Notes: generated from the letters alone by a model not told the origin. DNA of 64,000 nt from UBA7803 sp041395905 (GCA_041395905.1 JAWKZP010000007.1:62001-126000); one strand, 5' to 3'; counted from the first letter of the stretch, positions 43,498 to 53,231 are shown. Numbers and translations are program-made.

Positions 43498-44579
43498 TGC
43501 TGCTCTGGCTGACCGAGTATCTGCAGCACTACGTCAGTGGTTTCGGCGTGTTTCAGTACCTGACCTTTCGCACCATGGTCAGCGTGATGACCGCGCTCGC
43601 CACGTCGCTGCTGATCGGGCCAATGGTGATCGAGAAGCTCACCCACTATCAGATTGGTCAGACCGTGCGCAGCGACGGGCCGCAGTCGCACCTGTCCAAG
43701 GCGGGCACGCCGACCATGGGGGGCGCGCTGATCCTGATCGTGATTCTGGTGACGACACTGCTGTGGGGCGATCTCAGCAACCGCTACGTGTGGACCGTGC
43801 TGCTCGTGACCCTGGCATTCGGGGTGATCGGCTGGGCCGACGATTACCTCAAGATCAGCCGCCGCAACAGTCGCGGCCTGGCCGCGCGCTGGAAGTATTT
43901 CTGGCAGTCGCTGGTCGGGCTGGCGGCGGCATGGTTCCTGTACTCGAGCGCCCAGTCCCCGGCGGAAACGGAACTCATCGTGCCGTTCTTCAAGGACGTG
44001 GCCATTCCCATGGGGCTCAGCTACGTCGTGCTCGCCTATTTCGTGATCGTCGGTACCAGCAACGCGGTGAACCTCACCGACGGACTCGACGGATTGGCGA
44101 TACTACCCACCGTGATGGTCGGTGCCGCGCTCGGTCTGATCGCCTATCTCGTAGGAAACGTCGAGTTCTCGCACTATCTGCAGATTCCCTACATCGCCGA
44201 TGCGGGGGAGCTCGCCATCTTCTGCGGCGCGCTGATCGGAGCCGGGCTGGGATTTCTGTGGTTCAACACCTATCCGGCGCAGGTGTTCATGGGCGACGTG
44301 GGCGCCCTGGCGCTGGGTGCGGCGCTCGGCGTGGTCGCCATCGTCGTGCGGCACGAGATCGTGCTGTTCATCATGGGCGGTCTGTTCGTGCTGGAGGCCG
44401 TGTCGGTGATGCTCCAGGTCGCGTCGTTCCGGCTCACCGGCAAGCGCATCTTTCGAATGGCGCCCATCCACCACCACTTCGAGCTCAAGGGCTGGCCCGA
44501 GCCGCGCGTGATCGTCCGTTTCTGGATCATCACGCTGGTGCTGGTGCTGGTGGGGCTGTCGACGTTGAAGCTGAGGTAG
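43497..44579 (+). CDS. mraY: Phospho-MurNAc-pentapeptide translocase MraY
   Basis: Makes lipid I from UDP-MurNAc-pentapeptide and undecaprenyl phosphate. The 360 residues equal E. coli MraY, with about ten membrane helices. Seen: QSHLSKAGTPTMGG, the GWADDYLK aspartates, NAVNLTDGLDGLA and the APIHHHFE histidine motif. The ATG overlaps the murE stop by one base. Confidence 0.97.
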   Translation: MLLWLTEYLQHYVSGFGVFQYLTFRTMVSVMTALATSLLIGPMVIEKLTHYQIGQTVRSDGPQSHLSKAGTPTMGGALILIVILVTTLLWGDLSNRYVWTVLLVTLAFGVIGWADDYLKISRRNSRGLAARWKYFWQSLVGLAAAWFLYSSAQSPAETELIVPFFKDVAIPMGLSYVVLAYFVIVGTSNAVNLTDGLDGLAILPTVMVGAALGLIAYLVGNVEFSHYLQIPYIADAGELAIFCGALIGAGLGFLWFNTYPAQVFMGDVGALALGAALGVVAIVVRHEIVLFIMGGLFVLEAVSVMLQVASFRLTGKRIFRMAPIHHHFELKGWPEPRVIVRFWIITLVLVLVGLSTLKLR

Positions 44580-44585
44580 CGGCGG

Positions 44586-45944
44586 ATGCGCACGGCGATC
44601 ATAGGATTGGGCGTAACCGGCAGATCCTGTCTGCGCTTCCTCAGCGGCCGCGACGATCTGCTGGTGGTAGATACGCGCCCGCCACCGGCCGATGCCGAGG
44701 CGCTGCGCGCCGCCTATCCGCAGGCACGCTTCGTGTTCGCGGAGCCTGACGCTGTCGGCACCGTCCCGAGCCTGGATTTCAGCGGGGTCGATCGGTTCAT
44801 CCTGAGCCCTGGCCTGCCGCTCGATCATTGCCTCGCCCGCCAGGCGCGCGAAGCCGGCGCGGACCTCGTGAGCGATATTGATCTGTTCTGCGCGGCCGTC
44901 TCCGAGGGGCCGGTACCGGCACCGGTGTACGGGATCACCGGCACCAACGGCAAGAGCACCGTGACGGAGCTGGTGGGCCATCTGCTGGCCGCCTGTGGCC
45001 GCCGGCCCGGGGTCGGCGGCAATCTCGGTGACGCCGCGCTCGATCTGCTGCAGCCCGAGCGCGATTGTTACGTGCTGGAGCTGTCGAGCTTCCAGCTGGA
45101 GCGGATGGCTGCGGAGGGTTTCGCGGCAGCAACGATTCTCAACGTGACCGATGATCATCTCGACCGGCACGGCTCCATGGCTGCCTATGCTGCCGCCAAG
45201 CAGCGCATCTATGCCGACGCCGACCGCGCCGTCGCGAACCGTGAAGATCCGCTCACTCTGCCCGCGGCCGAATCCGGTGTACGCGAATGCGTGACTTTCG
45301 GGCTCGATGTCCCCGCCCGCGGACATTGGGGATTGCGCGAGGTCGATGGCGCGCTCTGGCTCTCACACGGCGAGCAGACGCTGCTGGCCGTTGCCGAGCT
45401 GCCCCTGGCCGGCCTGCACAATGCCGCCAACGTTCTGGCCGCGCTGGCGCTGATCTGGCGCGCCGACATCGACGCGACCGCGGTCATCGCGGCGCTGCGC
45501 ACCTTTTCTGGGCTGCCGCATCGCTGTCAGCGCGTCGCCGTGATCGGGGGCGTGAGCTACGTCAATGATTCCAAGGCCACCAACGTCGGCGCCACCCTGG
45601 CCGCTCTGCGCGGTCTCGCGGAGCCGGGACGCCGGCATCTGGTGCTGGTTGCCGGGGGCGACGGCAAGGGAGCGGACTTCTCGCCCCTGGTCGCACCGGT
45701 CTCCGCGCACGTCAAGGCGGTGGTGCTGCTCGGCCGGGACGCGCCGCGGCTGCAGCAGACGCTCGAAGGGCACACGCGCGTCGTCCGCGTCGACAGCATC
45801 GAAGGCGCGGTGCGTGCCGCACGCGAGCTCGCGCTGCCCGGTGACGTGGTGCTCCTTTCGCCGGCCTGCGCGAGCCTCGACATGTTCGCCAACTTCGCTG
45901 CGAGGGGCGACGCGTTCGCCGCCGCGGTCAGGAGCCTGGCGTGA
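44586..45944 (+). CDS. murD: UDP-MurNAc-Ala-D-Glu ligase MurD
   Basis: Adds D-glutamate to UDP-MurNAc-L-Ala. The 452 residues show an N-terminal Rossmann part (GLGVTGRSCLRFL), ATP loop GTNGKST, ELSSFQLE, NVTDDHLDRH and NDSKATN. It starts 6 bp after mraY and overlaps ftsW by 4 bp. Confidence 0.97.
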   Translation: MRTAIIGLGVTGRSCLRFLSGRDDLLVVDTRPPPADAEALRAAYPQARFVFAEPDAVGTVPSLDFSGVDRFILSPGLPLDHCLARQAREAGADLVSDIDLFCAAVSEGPVPAPVYGITGTNGKSTVTELVGHLLAACGRRPGVGGNLGDAALDLLQPERDCYVLELSSFQLERMAAEGFAAATILNVTDDHLDRHGSMAAYAAAKQRIYADADRAVANREDPLTLPAAESGVRECVTFGLDVPARGHWGLREVDGALWLSHGEQTLLAVAELPLAGLHNAANVLAALALIWRADIDATAVIAALRTFSGLPHRCQRVAVIGGVSYVNDSKATNVGATLAALRGLAEPGRRHLVLVAGGDGKGADFSPLVAPVSAHVKAVVLLGRDAPRLQQTLEGHTRVVRVDSIEGAVRAARELALPGDVVLLSPACASLDMFANFAARGDAFAAAVRSLA

Positions 45945-47023
45945 TCGCCTTCGACCGGACACTGGTGCTCTGCTGGCTGCTGGTGCTGGCCTTCGGCACG
46001 GTAATGGTCGCCTCCGCGTCGGTGCCTATCGGCCACGGGCAGCTGCTCAAGCATGCGGTGTTCCTCGGGGTCGCGCTGGTGGCTCTGGCGGGGGTGCTGT
46101 GCGTGCCCCTGGACTGGCTGCGGCGCGCGCACCGGCTCGCATGGCTGGGTGCGTTTGCCCTGTGCGCGCTGGTGCTGGTGCCGGGCGTCGGCGTCGAGGT
46201 CAACGGGGCGCGCCGCTGGATCGGATTCGGAGCCTTTTCCCTGCAGGCAGCGGAAGCAGCCAAGCTGCTGATGCCGATCTATCTGGCCGGCTACCTGGCT
46301 CGATTCCACGGACAGATCGCGGACGATCCGATCGTCATGGTTCGGCCCCTGCTGATGCTGGGCCTGGTGGCGCTGCTGCTGCTCATGCAGCCGGACTTCG
46401 GCAGCGTGGTCGTGCTCTCTGCCACGACCCTTGGACTGCTGTTCCTGGCGGGCGCGCGGCTGCGTCACTTTCTGCTGGTGACGGTCATCGGGCTGACGCT
46501 GCTGGGGGCACTGGCCGTGCTGCAGCCGTACCGCATGCAGCGCCTCATTTCCTTCATCGATCCCTGGGCGACCCCGTTCGGCAGCGGTTATCAGCTCACC
46601 CAGGCACTCATCGCGTTCGGCCGGGGCGAGCTCACGGGGCTGGGTCTCGGCGAGGGGATCCAGAAGCTCTTCTACCTGCCTGAAGCGCACAACGACTTCA
46701 TCTTTGCCGTCATCGCGGAAGAGCTGGGGCTCGTCGGGGCGCTGGCGCTGCTGGTGCTGTTCGGCGTTCTGGTGGTGCGGATCTTCCGCGTCGCCCATCG
46801 CGCGCTCGAGCGCGGCGACGCGTTCGGCGGCTATCTGGCGTATGCGATCGCGCTGCTGCTTGGTGCCCAGTGTCTGATCAATCTGGGTGTCAATACGGGC
46901 GTGCTGCCCACCAAGGGCCTGACGCTGCCGTTCGTCAGCTACGGCGGCAACAGTCTGGTGGTCTGCTGCGCGATGTTCGGGCTGGTGCTGCGAGTTCAGC
47001 TGGAGGGGGAGGCCCGTGGCTGA
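45941..47023 (+). CDS. ftsW: Septal glycan polymerase FtsW
   Basis: SEDS-family transglycosylase paired with FtsI. It has 360 residues (GTG start) and about ten membrane helices. Seen: NGARRWIGFG, QPDFGSVVVL, the FGSGYQLTQALIAFGRGELTGLGLG loop region, and C-terminal KGLTLPFVSYGGNS. Its stop overlaps the start of murC, not murG as in most relatives. Confidence 0.96.
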   Translation: MIAFDRTLVLCWLLVLAFGTVMVASASVPIGHGQLLKHAVFLGVALVALAGVLCVPLDWLRRAHRLAWLGAFALCALVLVPGVGVEVNGARRWIGFGAFSLQAAEAAKLLMPIYLAGYLARFHGQIADDPIVMVRPLLMLGLVALLLLMQPDFGSVVVLSATTLGLLFLAGARLRHFLLVTVIGLTLLGALAVLQPYRMQRLISFIDPWATPFGSGYQLTQALIAFGRGELTGLGLGEGIQKLFYLPEAHNDFIFAVIAEELGLVGALALLVLFGVLVVRIFRVAHRALERGDAFGGYLAYAIALLLGAQCLINLGVNTGVLPTKGLTLPFVSYGGNSLVVCCAMFGLVLRVQLEGEARG

Positions 47024-48452
47024 AGTCAACGCCTATCAGGTACCGGAAATGCGTCGCGTGCGGCGCATCCACTTCGTCGGTGTCGGCGGGGCCGGGATGT
47101 CCGGCATAGCCGAAGTCCTGCTCAACCAGGGCTATGTCGTTTCCGGCTCGGACCTGCGTGGCTCCGACACGACCCGGCGGCTGACGTCTCTGGGTGCGGA
47201 CATCCGCATCGGCCATGACGAGCACAGAGTGCGTGATTGCGACGTGGTGGTGGTCTCGAGCGCGGTGGGTGCCGACAATCCCGAGGTGCGCGCGGCGCAC
47301 GAGCACCGCATTCCTGTGGTGGCCCGGGCCGAAATGCTCGGTGAGCTCATGCGCTATCGGCATGGCATAGCCATCGCCGGCACCCATGGCAAGACCACCA
47401 CCACCAGTCTCGTGACGGCCATTTTCCAGGCGGCCAAGCTGGATCCGACGTTCGTGATCGGCGGTCTGCTGAACAGCGCCGGCAGCAACGCGCGCCTGGG
47501 CGCGGGCCGCTATCTGATAGCGGAAGCCGACGAGAGCGATGCTTCGTTTCTGTTCCTGCAGCCGATGCTGGCAGTGGTCACCAACATCGATCGCGATCAC
47601 ATGGCCACCTATGGTCAGGACTTCGACGAGCTCAAGCGCACGTTCGTCGCGTTCCTGCACCGCCTGCCGTTTTACGGGTCGGCTGTGTTGTGTCTGGAGG
47701 ATCCGGAGATCCGCAGCATCCTCGCGGACGTGGCCCGGCCGATGCTGACGTACGGATTCGGTGACGATTGCGACTACCGGGCGCTGGACATCGAGGCCGC
47801 GGGTCGCGTCTGGCGGTTTCGCGCGCGACGCCCGCACGGCCATGCGGATCTGGACGTGCGGCTCAATCTGCCCGGCATGCACAACGTGCTCAACGCGCTG
47901 GCCGCGATCGCGGTCGCGACTGACGAGGGCCTGCCGGACGAGGCCATCGTCGCGGGTCTGGCCGAATTCTCCGGCGTCGGCAGGCGCTTCCAGGTCAGCG
48001 AGGCCGTGCCTGTGGGTGACGCCACGGTAACCGTCGTGGACGACTATGGTCACCACCCGACCGAACTCGCATCGGTGATCGACACCGTGCGCAGGGTCTG
48101 GCCCGGGCGGCGTCTGGTGATGGTGTTTCAGCCGCACCGCTACAGCCGCACGCGCGATCTGTTCGACGACTTCGTGCGCGTGCTGGCGGGTGTGGATCTG
48201 CTGGTGCTGCTGGAGGTGTACGCCGCCGGCGAGGCGCCGATTCCCGGTGCCGATGGCAAGGCGCTGAGTCAGGGGGTGCGTCAGCGCGGCCTCAACAGCG
48301 CCCTGGTCTTCGCGCAGTCGCCGGAGGAAGCGCTGGCGCTGCTGCCCGGGCTGGTGCGCGAGGGCGACGTGGTGCTGGTACAGGGGGCGGGGAACGTCAA
48401 TCAGGTGTCTATCGCACTGGCGGCCGGACAGGGGGGCGGTGATGCTGCGTGA
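47016..48452 (+). CDS. murC: UDP-MurNAc-L-alanine ligase MurC
   Basis: Adds the first stem residue. It has 478 residues (GTG start overlapping ftsW by 8 bp). Seen: HFVGVGGAGMSGIAEVL, ATP loop GTHGKTTTT, EADESDASF, NIDRDHMATY and DDYGHHPTE. It is a plain MurC; the length leaves no room for a fused Ddl domain. Confidence 0.97.
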   Translation: MAEVNAYQVPEMRRVRRIHFVGVGGAGMSGIAEVLLNQGYVVSGSDLRGSDTTRRLTSLGADIRIGHDEHRVRDCDVVVVSSAVGADNPEVRAAHEHRIPVVARAEMLGELMRYRHGIAIAGTHGKTTTTSLVTAIFQAAKLDPTFVIGGLLNSAGSNARLGAGRYLIAEADESDASFLFLQPMLAVVTNIDRDHMATYGQDFDELKRTFVAFLHRLPFYGSAVLCLEDPEIRSILADVARPMLTYGFGDDCDYRALDIEAAGRVWRFRARRPHGHADLDVRLNLPGMHNVLNALAAIAVATDEGLPDEAIVAGLAEFSGVGRRFQVSEAVPVGDATVTVVDDYGHHPTELASVIDTVRRVWPGRRLVMVFQPHRYSRTRDLFDDFVRVLAGVDLLVLLEVYAAGEAPIPGADGKALSQGVRQRGLNSALVFAQSPEEALALLPGLVREGDVVLVQGAGNVNQVSIALAAGQGGGDAA

Positions 48453-49161
48453 GCTGCTTGCCACGCTGACCCTGCTGATCGTGCTGGTCAGCATCTGGCT
48501 GGTCTGGCAGCGGCTGGACCAACCCGTGACCCACGTTCGGGTCGAAGGCCAGCTGTCGGCTGCGGAGCAGCAGGCCGTGCGCAACGTTCTGCAGAGCGAG
48601 ATCACCAGTCCGCTGCAGAGCCTGGATCTCGAGGCGCTGCGCCAGGCCGTGGCGGAACTCTCCTGGCCGCGTGCGGTGATGCTGCGGCGCGTCTGGCCGG
48701 ACAGCCTGGTGGTTCGCGTCGAGAAGGAATCGGTGGTGGCGCGCTGGGGTGCCGGCGGCTACCTCACGAGCGATGGCAAGGTGGTGCAGGTGCCCGATCC
48801 CGTGGCAGACATGCCGCTGCTGGCGGGGACCCTGGCGACGCCGCGCGAGGCCATGGAGACCTACCAGCTGCTGCAGGCGCAGGTGCGGCCGCTGGATCTG
48901 CGAATCGATGCGCTCACCCAGAACGCGCTGGGGGAGTGGCAGATGACGCTCGAGAACGGCGTCTCGGTGGCACTGGGACGCGACGAGCTCAATCCTCGTG
49001 TGCAGCGGTTTCTGCTGGCCTATCGCCGGCTGCTGGTTCGCGACCCTGACAGGGTTGCGCACGTGGATGCGCGCTACGACAACGGTGTTGCGGTCAGCTG
49101 GGGCGAGCCGCTGCTGGCGCTCGGCCGCAGCGTCGGCGCGCCCTCTCACTCAACGGATTAG
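48439..49161 (+). CDS. ftsQ: Cell division protein FtsQ
   Basis: Bitopic divisome scaffold. The 240 residues have a membrane helix (about 8-24), a POTRA domain beginning VTHVRVEGQLS and the conserved SWPRAVMLRRVWPDSLVVRVEKE block. GTG 48439 or the adjacent ATG 48442 may start it. It follows murC directly; ddlB and murB, often found here, are absent. Confidence 0.94.
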   Translation: MMLRELLATLTLLIVLVSIWLVWQRLDQPVTHVRVEGQLSAAEQQAVRNVLQSEITSPLQSLDLEALRQAVAELSWPRAVMLRRVWPDSLVVRVEKESVVARWGAGGYLTSDGKVVQVPDPVADMPLLAGTLATPREAMETYQLLQAQVRPLDLRIDALTQNALGEWQMTLENGVSVALGRDELNPRVQRFLLAYRRLLVRDPDRVAHVDARYDNGVAVSWGEPLLALGRSVGAPSHSTD

Positions 49162-49166
49162 GACAT

Positions 49167-50393
49167 ATGGCCTCGGACAACGATCTGAAGAAAGTCGTCG
49201 GCCTCGACATCGGCACCAGCAAGGTGGCCGCCATCGTCGGCGAGATCGGACCGGACGGCGAGCTGGAAATCATCGGCATAGGCACGCACCCGTCGCGTGG
49301 CCTGAAGAAAGGCGTTGTGGTCAACATCGAGTCCACGGTGCAGTCCATTCAACGGGCCGTGGAAGAGGCCGAGCTGATGGCGGGCTGCGAGATCGATTCG
49401 GTTTACGCCGGCATCGCGGGCAGCCATATACGCAGTCTCAATTCTCACGGCATCGTGGCCATCCGCGATCGCGAGGTGTATCCCCAGGACGTCGAGCGGG
49501 TCATCGACGCCGCGCAGGCAATGGCGATTCCGGCGGATCAGAAGATCCTGCACATCCTGCCGCAGGAATACATCATCGACAATCAGGAAGGCGTGCGCGA
49601 ACCGCTGGGCATGTCGGGCGTGCGCCTCGAAGCGAAGGTGCACCTGGTGACCTGTGCCATGAACGCCGCGCAGAACATAGAAAAGTGCATCGAGCGCTGC
49701 GGGCTGACGGTGAAGGACGTGATCCTCGAGCAGCTGGCGTCGAGCTACTCGGTATTGAGCGAAGACGAGCGTGAGCTCGGCGTCTGCCTGGTGGACATCG
49801 GCGGCGGCACGACCGACATCGCGATCTTCACCAACGGTGCCATCCGGCACACGGCCGTGATCCCCATCGCCGGCGATCAGGTCACCAACGACATCGCCAT
49901 GGCGCTGCGCACGCCGACGCAGAATGCCGAAGAGATCAAGATCAAATATGCCTGCGCGCTGACGCAGCTCGCGCGTCCGGACGAGACCATCCAGGTCCCC
50001 GGTGTGGGCGACAAACCGTCGCGCGAGCTGTCGCGTCAGGCGCTCGCGGAGGTGGTGGAGCCGCGCTATGACGAGCTCTTCACCCTGATACAGGCGGAAT
50101 TGCGCCGCAGCGGTTACGAGGACCTGATCGCTGCGGGCATCGTGCTCACTGGTGGAGCATCGAAGATCGAGGGCGTGATCGAGCTTGCGGAAGAGATCTT
50201 CCACATGCCGGTCAGCCAGGGGGCGCCACGTAACGTGGCGGGACTGAAGGACATCGTAAGAAACCCGGTCTATGCAACCGGGGTCGGCCTGCTGATGTAC
50301 GGCAAGCAGCGGGAAGCAGAAACGGCGAGTCGCGGCAGGGTCAATGGCGGTGGTTTCCGCCGCCTGAAGAAGTGGCTCAGCGAAAATTTTTGA
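49167..50393 (+). CDS. ftsA: Cell division protein FtsA
   Basis: Actin-like tether of FtsZ to the membrane. The 408 residues show GLDIGTSKVAAIVGE, the 1C-domain region with GIAGSHI, VDIGGGTTDIA and VLTGGASKI. A C-terminal amphipathic helix (about 395-408, RRLKKWLSENF) is the membrane-targeting sequence. 5 bp after ftsQ. Confidence 0.97.
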   Translation: MASDNDLKKVVGLDIGTSKVAAIVGEIGPDGELEIIGIGTHPSRGLKKGVVVNIESTVQSIQRAVEEAELMAGCEIDSVYAGIAGSHIRSLNSHGIVAIRDREVYPQDVERVIDAAQAMAIPADQKILHILPQEYIIDNQEGVREPLGMSGVRLEAKVHLVTCAMNAAQNIEKCIERCGLTVKDVILEQLASSYSVLSEDERELGVCLVDIGGGTTDIAIFTNGAIRHTAVIPIAGDQVTNDIAMALRTPTQNAEEIKIKYACALTQLARPDETIQVPGVGDKPSRELSRQALAEVVEPRYDELFTLIQAELRRSGYEDLIAAGIVLTGGASKIEGVIELAEEIFHMPVSQGAPRNVAGLKDIVRNPVYATGVGLLMYGKQREAETASRGRVNGGGFRRLKKWLSENF

Positions 50394-50407
50394 CGAGGAG
50401 TTGTCAC

Positions 50408-51574
50408 ATGTTCGAAATCGTAGACAGTGCGCCGCAGAGTGCGGTGATCAAAGTCATCGGAGTTGGCGGCGGCGGCGGCAACGCCGTGCAGCACATGGTG
50501 GTCAACAACGTCGAAGGCGTTGACTTCGTGGCGGCCAATACCGATGCCCAGGCCCTCAAGGCGCTGCAGGCAAAGACCCTGCTGCAGCTCGGCAGCGGCA
50601 TCACCCGCGGGCTGGGCGCGGGAGCCAATCCCGAGGTCGGTCGCGCAGCAGCGCTCGAAGACCGCGACCGCATCGCGGAAGTGCTCGAAGGTGCCGACAT
50701 GGTGTTCATCACCGCCGGCATGGGTGGCGGTACGGGAACCGGGGCAGCGCCCGTGGTGGCGGAAGTCGCCAAGGACATGGGCATTCTCACGGTGGCTGTG
50801 GTGACCCGGCCGTTCAAGTTCGAGAAGCGCAACGACGCGGCGGAACGCGGTATCCGCGAGCTCCAGGAGCACGTCGACTCGCTGATCACGATCCCCAACG
50901 ACAAGCTGCTCGGGGTGCTGGGCGAGCGGGCCAGCATTCTCGAGGCGTTCGGCGCTGCGAACGACGTGTTGCTGGGCGCCGTGCAGGGCATTGCCGACCT
51001 GATCATCCGCCACGGGTTGATCAACGTCGACTTCGCCGACGTGCGCACCGTGATGTCCGAGATGGGTATGGCCATGATGGGTACGGGCATCGCGTCCGGT
51101 GAGCACCGCGCCCGCGAAGCGGCCGAGGCGGCGATCCGCAGCCCGCTGCTCGAAGATGTGGATCTGCACGGCGCGCGCGGGATTCTCGTGAACGTGACCG
51201 CGGGTCCGGATCTGTCGATGGGCGATTTCATCGACGTCGGCAACGTGGTGGACGAGTACGCGTCGGATTCGGCGACGGTCGTGATCGGCACGGTGATCGA
51301 CCCGAACATGGGCGAGGATCTCAAGGTGACCGTGGTGGCTACCGGTCTGGGCGAGGCTTCCCGGCCTGCCGTGGTCGTGAGCAACGAGCCGCAGATCAAG
51401 CCGGAGGAGCGAATCCCGGAAGCGCAGCCCGACTACGGCAGCAGCTATGACAAGCCGGCCATCTTCCGCCAGCGGGATGCGGTCGCGGCTCAGAGCAGCC
51501 TTGCTCTGGATCAGGATGCGGACGACATGAACTGGGTGGACATCCCGGCATTTCTGCGCCGTCAGGCGGACTGA
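50408..51574 (+). CDS. ftsZ: Cell division GTPase FtsZ
   Basis: Tubulin homologue that forms the Z ring. It has 388 residues from ATG 50408, which has GAGGAG 7 bp upstream. The GTP loop GGGTGTG is at 106-112, the T7 loop is NVDFADVRTVM, and a short linker leads to the C-terminal peptide DIPAFLRRQ that binds FtsA and ZipA. It ends the dcw cluster. Confidence 0.98.
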   Translation: MFEIVDSAPQSAVIKVIGVGGGGGNAVQHMVVNNVEGVDFVAANTDAQALKALQAKTLLQLGSGITRGLGAGANPEVGRAAALEDRDRIAEVLEGADMVFITAGMGGGTGTGAAPVVAEVAKDMGILTVAVVTRPFKFEKRNDAAERGIRELQEHVDSLITIPNDKLLGVLGERASILEAFGAANDVLLGAVQGIADLIIRHGLINVDFADVRTVMSEMGMAMMGTGIASGEHRAREAAEAAIRSPLLEDVDLHGARGILVNVTAGPDLSMGDFIDVGNVVDEYASDSATVVIGTVIDPNMGEDLKVTVVATGLGEASRPAVVVSNEPQIKPEERIPEAQPDYGSSYDKPAIFRQRDAVAAQSSLALDQDADDMNWVDIPAFLRRQAD

Positions 51575-51626
51575 GATGACGGCGCTGACAGGGTCCGGGG
51601 AGCACGAACGCGCCCCGGCGATGCGG

Positions 51627-51655
51627 TTGCGTTGCGAGGATACAAAATGTAACAA
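51627..51655 (+). promoter_or_regulatory. Candidate promoter for lpxC
   Basis: TTGCGT (51627-51632), 17-bp spacer, TAACAA (51650-51655), in the A-rich part of the 216-bp ftsZ-lpxC gap. Leader would be about 130 nt. Confidence 0.4.
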
Positions 51656-51790
51656 AATCGTAATTCGGGACCATACTTGAGCTACAGGTGCTCTGATACC
51701 ATCCGCGACCTTCGGCACATGGGTAGCCTGCGGGGTAGTGGGTCTGGGCTTCTGCGTGCAACCCTCGGAACTTCGGACTGGGGCTGATCC

Positions 51791-52720
51791 ATGGCCAGAG
51801 CGATCGCGCAGAGAACGCTGAAGAACGTCATACGGGCAACCGGTGTCGGTCTGCACACGGGCGAGAAGGTCTATCTCACCCTGCGCCCGGCGCCGCCGGA
51901 TACGGGCATCGTGTTCGTGCGCAGCGACCTCGACGAGCCGGTAGCGCTCAAGGCGCACGTGGACAACGTGGGCGATACCACCATGGCGACGACCCTGAGC
52001 GACGGCCGTCACAGCATCTCCACTGTGGAGCATCTGCTGTCGGCAATGGCCGGACTCGGCGTCGACAATGCCTACGTGGACGTGAGCGCCTCGGAGCTGC
52101 CGATCATGGACGGCAGCGCCGCGCCGTTCGTGTTCCTGTTGCAGTCCGCCGGCATGGAAGAGCAGGACGCGCCGAAGAAGTTCATCCGCATCAAGCGCAG
52201 CGTCAGCTACGTGCAGGGAGATGTGCGCGCCGAGCTGCGTCCCTACGACGGCTTTCGCATCGAGTACACCTTGATCTACGACCATCCTGTGTTCCGCAGG
52301 CATCGCAAGACCGCGGCGGTGGAGTTTTCGAGCATGGCGTTCGTCAAGGAAGTGAGCCGGGCGCGCACCTTCGGGTTTCTCGCCGACTACGACAAGCTGC
52401 GCGCCATGAACCTGGCCCGCGGCGGCAGTCTGGACAACGCGGTGGTGGTGGACGATTACCGCATCCTGAACGATGAAGGCCTGCGGCTGGAAGACGAGTT
52501 CGTCAAACACAAGATTCTGGACGCCATTGGCGATCTGTACCTGCTCGGTTGCAGCGTGATTGGTGAGTTCATTGGTCACAAGTCGGGCCACGGGCCGAAC
52601 AACGCATTGCTGCGCAAGCTGCTGGCCGACCGCGAGGCCTGGGAAATCATCACGTTCGACGACGAGTCAGATGTGCCGGTGGCATACAGCCGTCCGCTGC
52701 TGGCAGCTCAGAGCGCCTGA
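51791..52720 (+). CDS. lpxC: UDP-3-O-acyl-GlcNAc deacetylase LpxC
   Basis: Zinc deacetylase at the committed step of lipid A synthesis. The 309 residues show the catalytic E80 and zinc ligand H81 (STVEHLLSAM), ligands H240 and D244 (HKILDAIGD) and catalytic H267 (GHKSGH). It lies just after the dcw cluster with its own apparent promoter. FtsH-dependent turnover via the C-terminus is known in enterics; the tail here (LLAAQSA) ends in a similar small-hydrophobic run. Confidence 0.98.
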   Translation: MARAIAQRTLKNVIRATGVGLHTGEKVYLTLRPAPPDTGIVFVRSDLDEPVALKAHVDNVGDTTMATTLSDGRHSISTVEHLLSAMAGLGVDNAYVDVSASELPIMDGSAAPFVFLLQSAGMEEQDAPKKFIRIKRSVSYVQGDVRAELRPYDGFRIEYTLIYDHPVFRRHRKTAAVEFSSMAFVKEVSRARTFGFLADYDKLRAMNLARGGSLDNAVVVDDYRILNDEGLRLEDEFVKHKILDAIGDLYLLGCSVIGEFIGHKSGHGPNNALLRKLLADREAWEIITFDDESDVPVAYSRPLLAAQSA

Positions 52721-52843
52721 TTCGGGCCGCTCGCCGGACGTCCTAACGTGGCCGGACTGCTGCACAGTTCGCAGTTCCCGGCGCGACTGAGCGTCATAAT
52801 CGCCGGGTAGCAGCACCGCCAGCCGGCGACGCTGCCGGTGGCC

Positions 52844-53152
52844 TCAGTGGCCCGCCACGCGAATGTGGATCTCCTGGGCGGTACGGAAGTCGCCCAGCTG
52901 AGTGAGCTCACTCAGCAGGTCCTGCGCCATGAAACGCAGCCGGGTCGCGCTGGCCGCGTTGCTGCACAGGATCACCACGACCGGGCCGTTGATCTCGGTC
53001 ACCACGCAGTCGCGGCACAGCGGCTCGGGCAGCAGCGCGCGCAGCTGCGCAGTCCACGACTGCTGAGCGGACGCGCGATGCAGAAGACGTTGAAGAGGAG
53101 AAAATCGCCGGTGGCGCTCGCTCAACAGTTCGTTTATTTTCGCCCTGGACAC
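52844..53152 (-). CDS. dciA: DciA-like (DUF721) helicase-loading protein
   Basis: Small DUF721 protein; in bacteria without dnaC such proteins help load the DnaB helicase. It has 102 residues from the GTG at 53152, with a central LRALLPEPLCRDC and a C-terminal LRFMAQDLLSEL typical of the KH-like DUF721 fold. The lpxC-dciA-M23-secA order is that of Pseudomonas. Assigned by domain type and context. Confidence 0.8.
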   Translation of the reverse strand: MSRAKINELLSERHRRFSPLQRLLHRASAQQSWTAQLRALLPEPLCRDCVVTEINGPVVVILCSNAASATRLRFMAQDLLSELTQLGDFRTAQEIHIRVAGH

Positions 53153-53172
53153 TTGATCGGCTCTGCTCTGCC

Positions 53173-53208
53173 TGTTGCTGCAGGAGTTGCTGCAGGAAGT
53201 GCTGCAGG
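53173..53208. repeat. 12-bp x 3 tandem repeat
   Basis: GTTGCTGCAGGA twice in perfect tandem (53173-53184, 53185-53196) and a third copy with changes (53197-53208), in the gap between dciA and the M23 peptidase gene. Each unit carries CTGCAG. Confidence 0.8.
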
Positions 53209-53231
53209 CCGGTGCGAACAGCCGGCAGGCG

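Noticed and set aside
47016..48452. Possible MurC-Ddl fusion explaining the missing ddl
   Set aside because: MurC ends at 478 residues with no ATP-grasp domain. It is an ordinary MurC.
50270..52591. A 773-codon open frame antisense to ftsA-ftsZ-lpxC, and similar long frames at 4381-6342, 2604-4058 and 58901-61282
   Set aside because: They mirror well-conserved genes in a GC-rich sequence where antisense frames rarely meet stops. Their products have no recognisable motifs.
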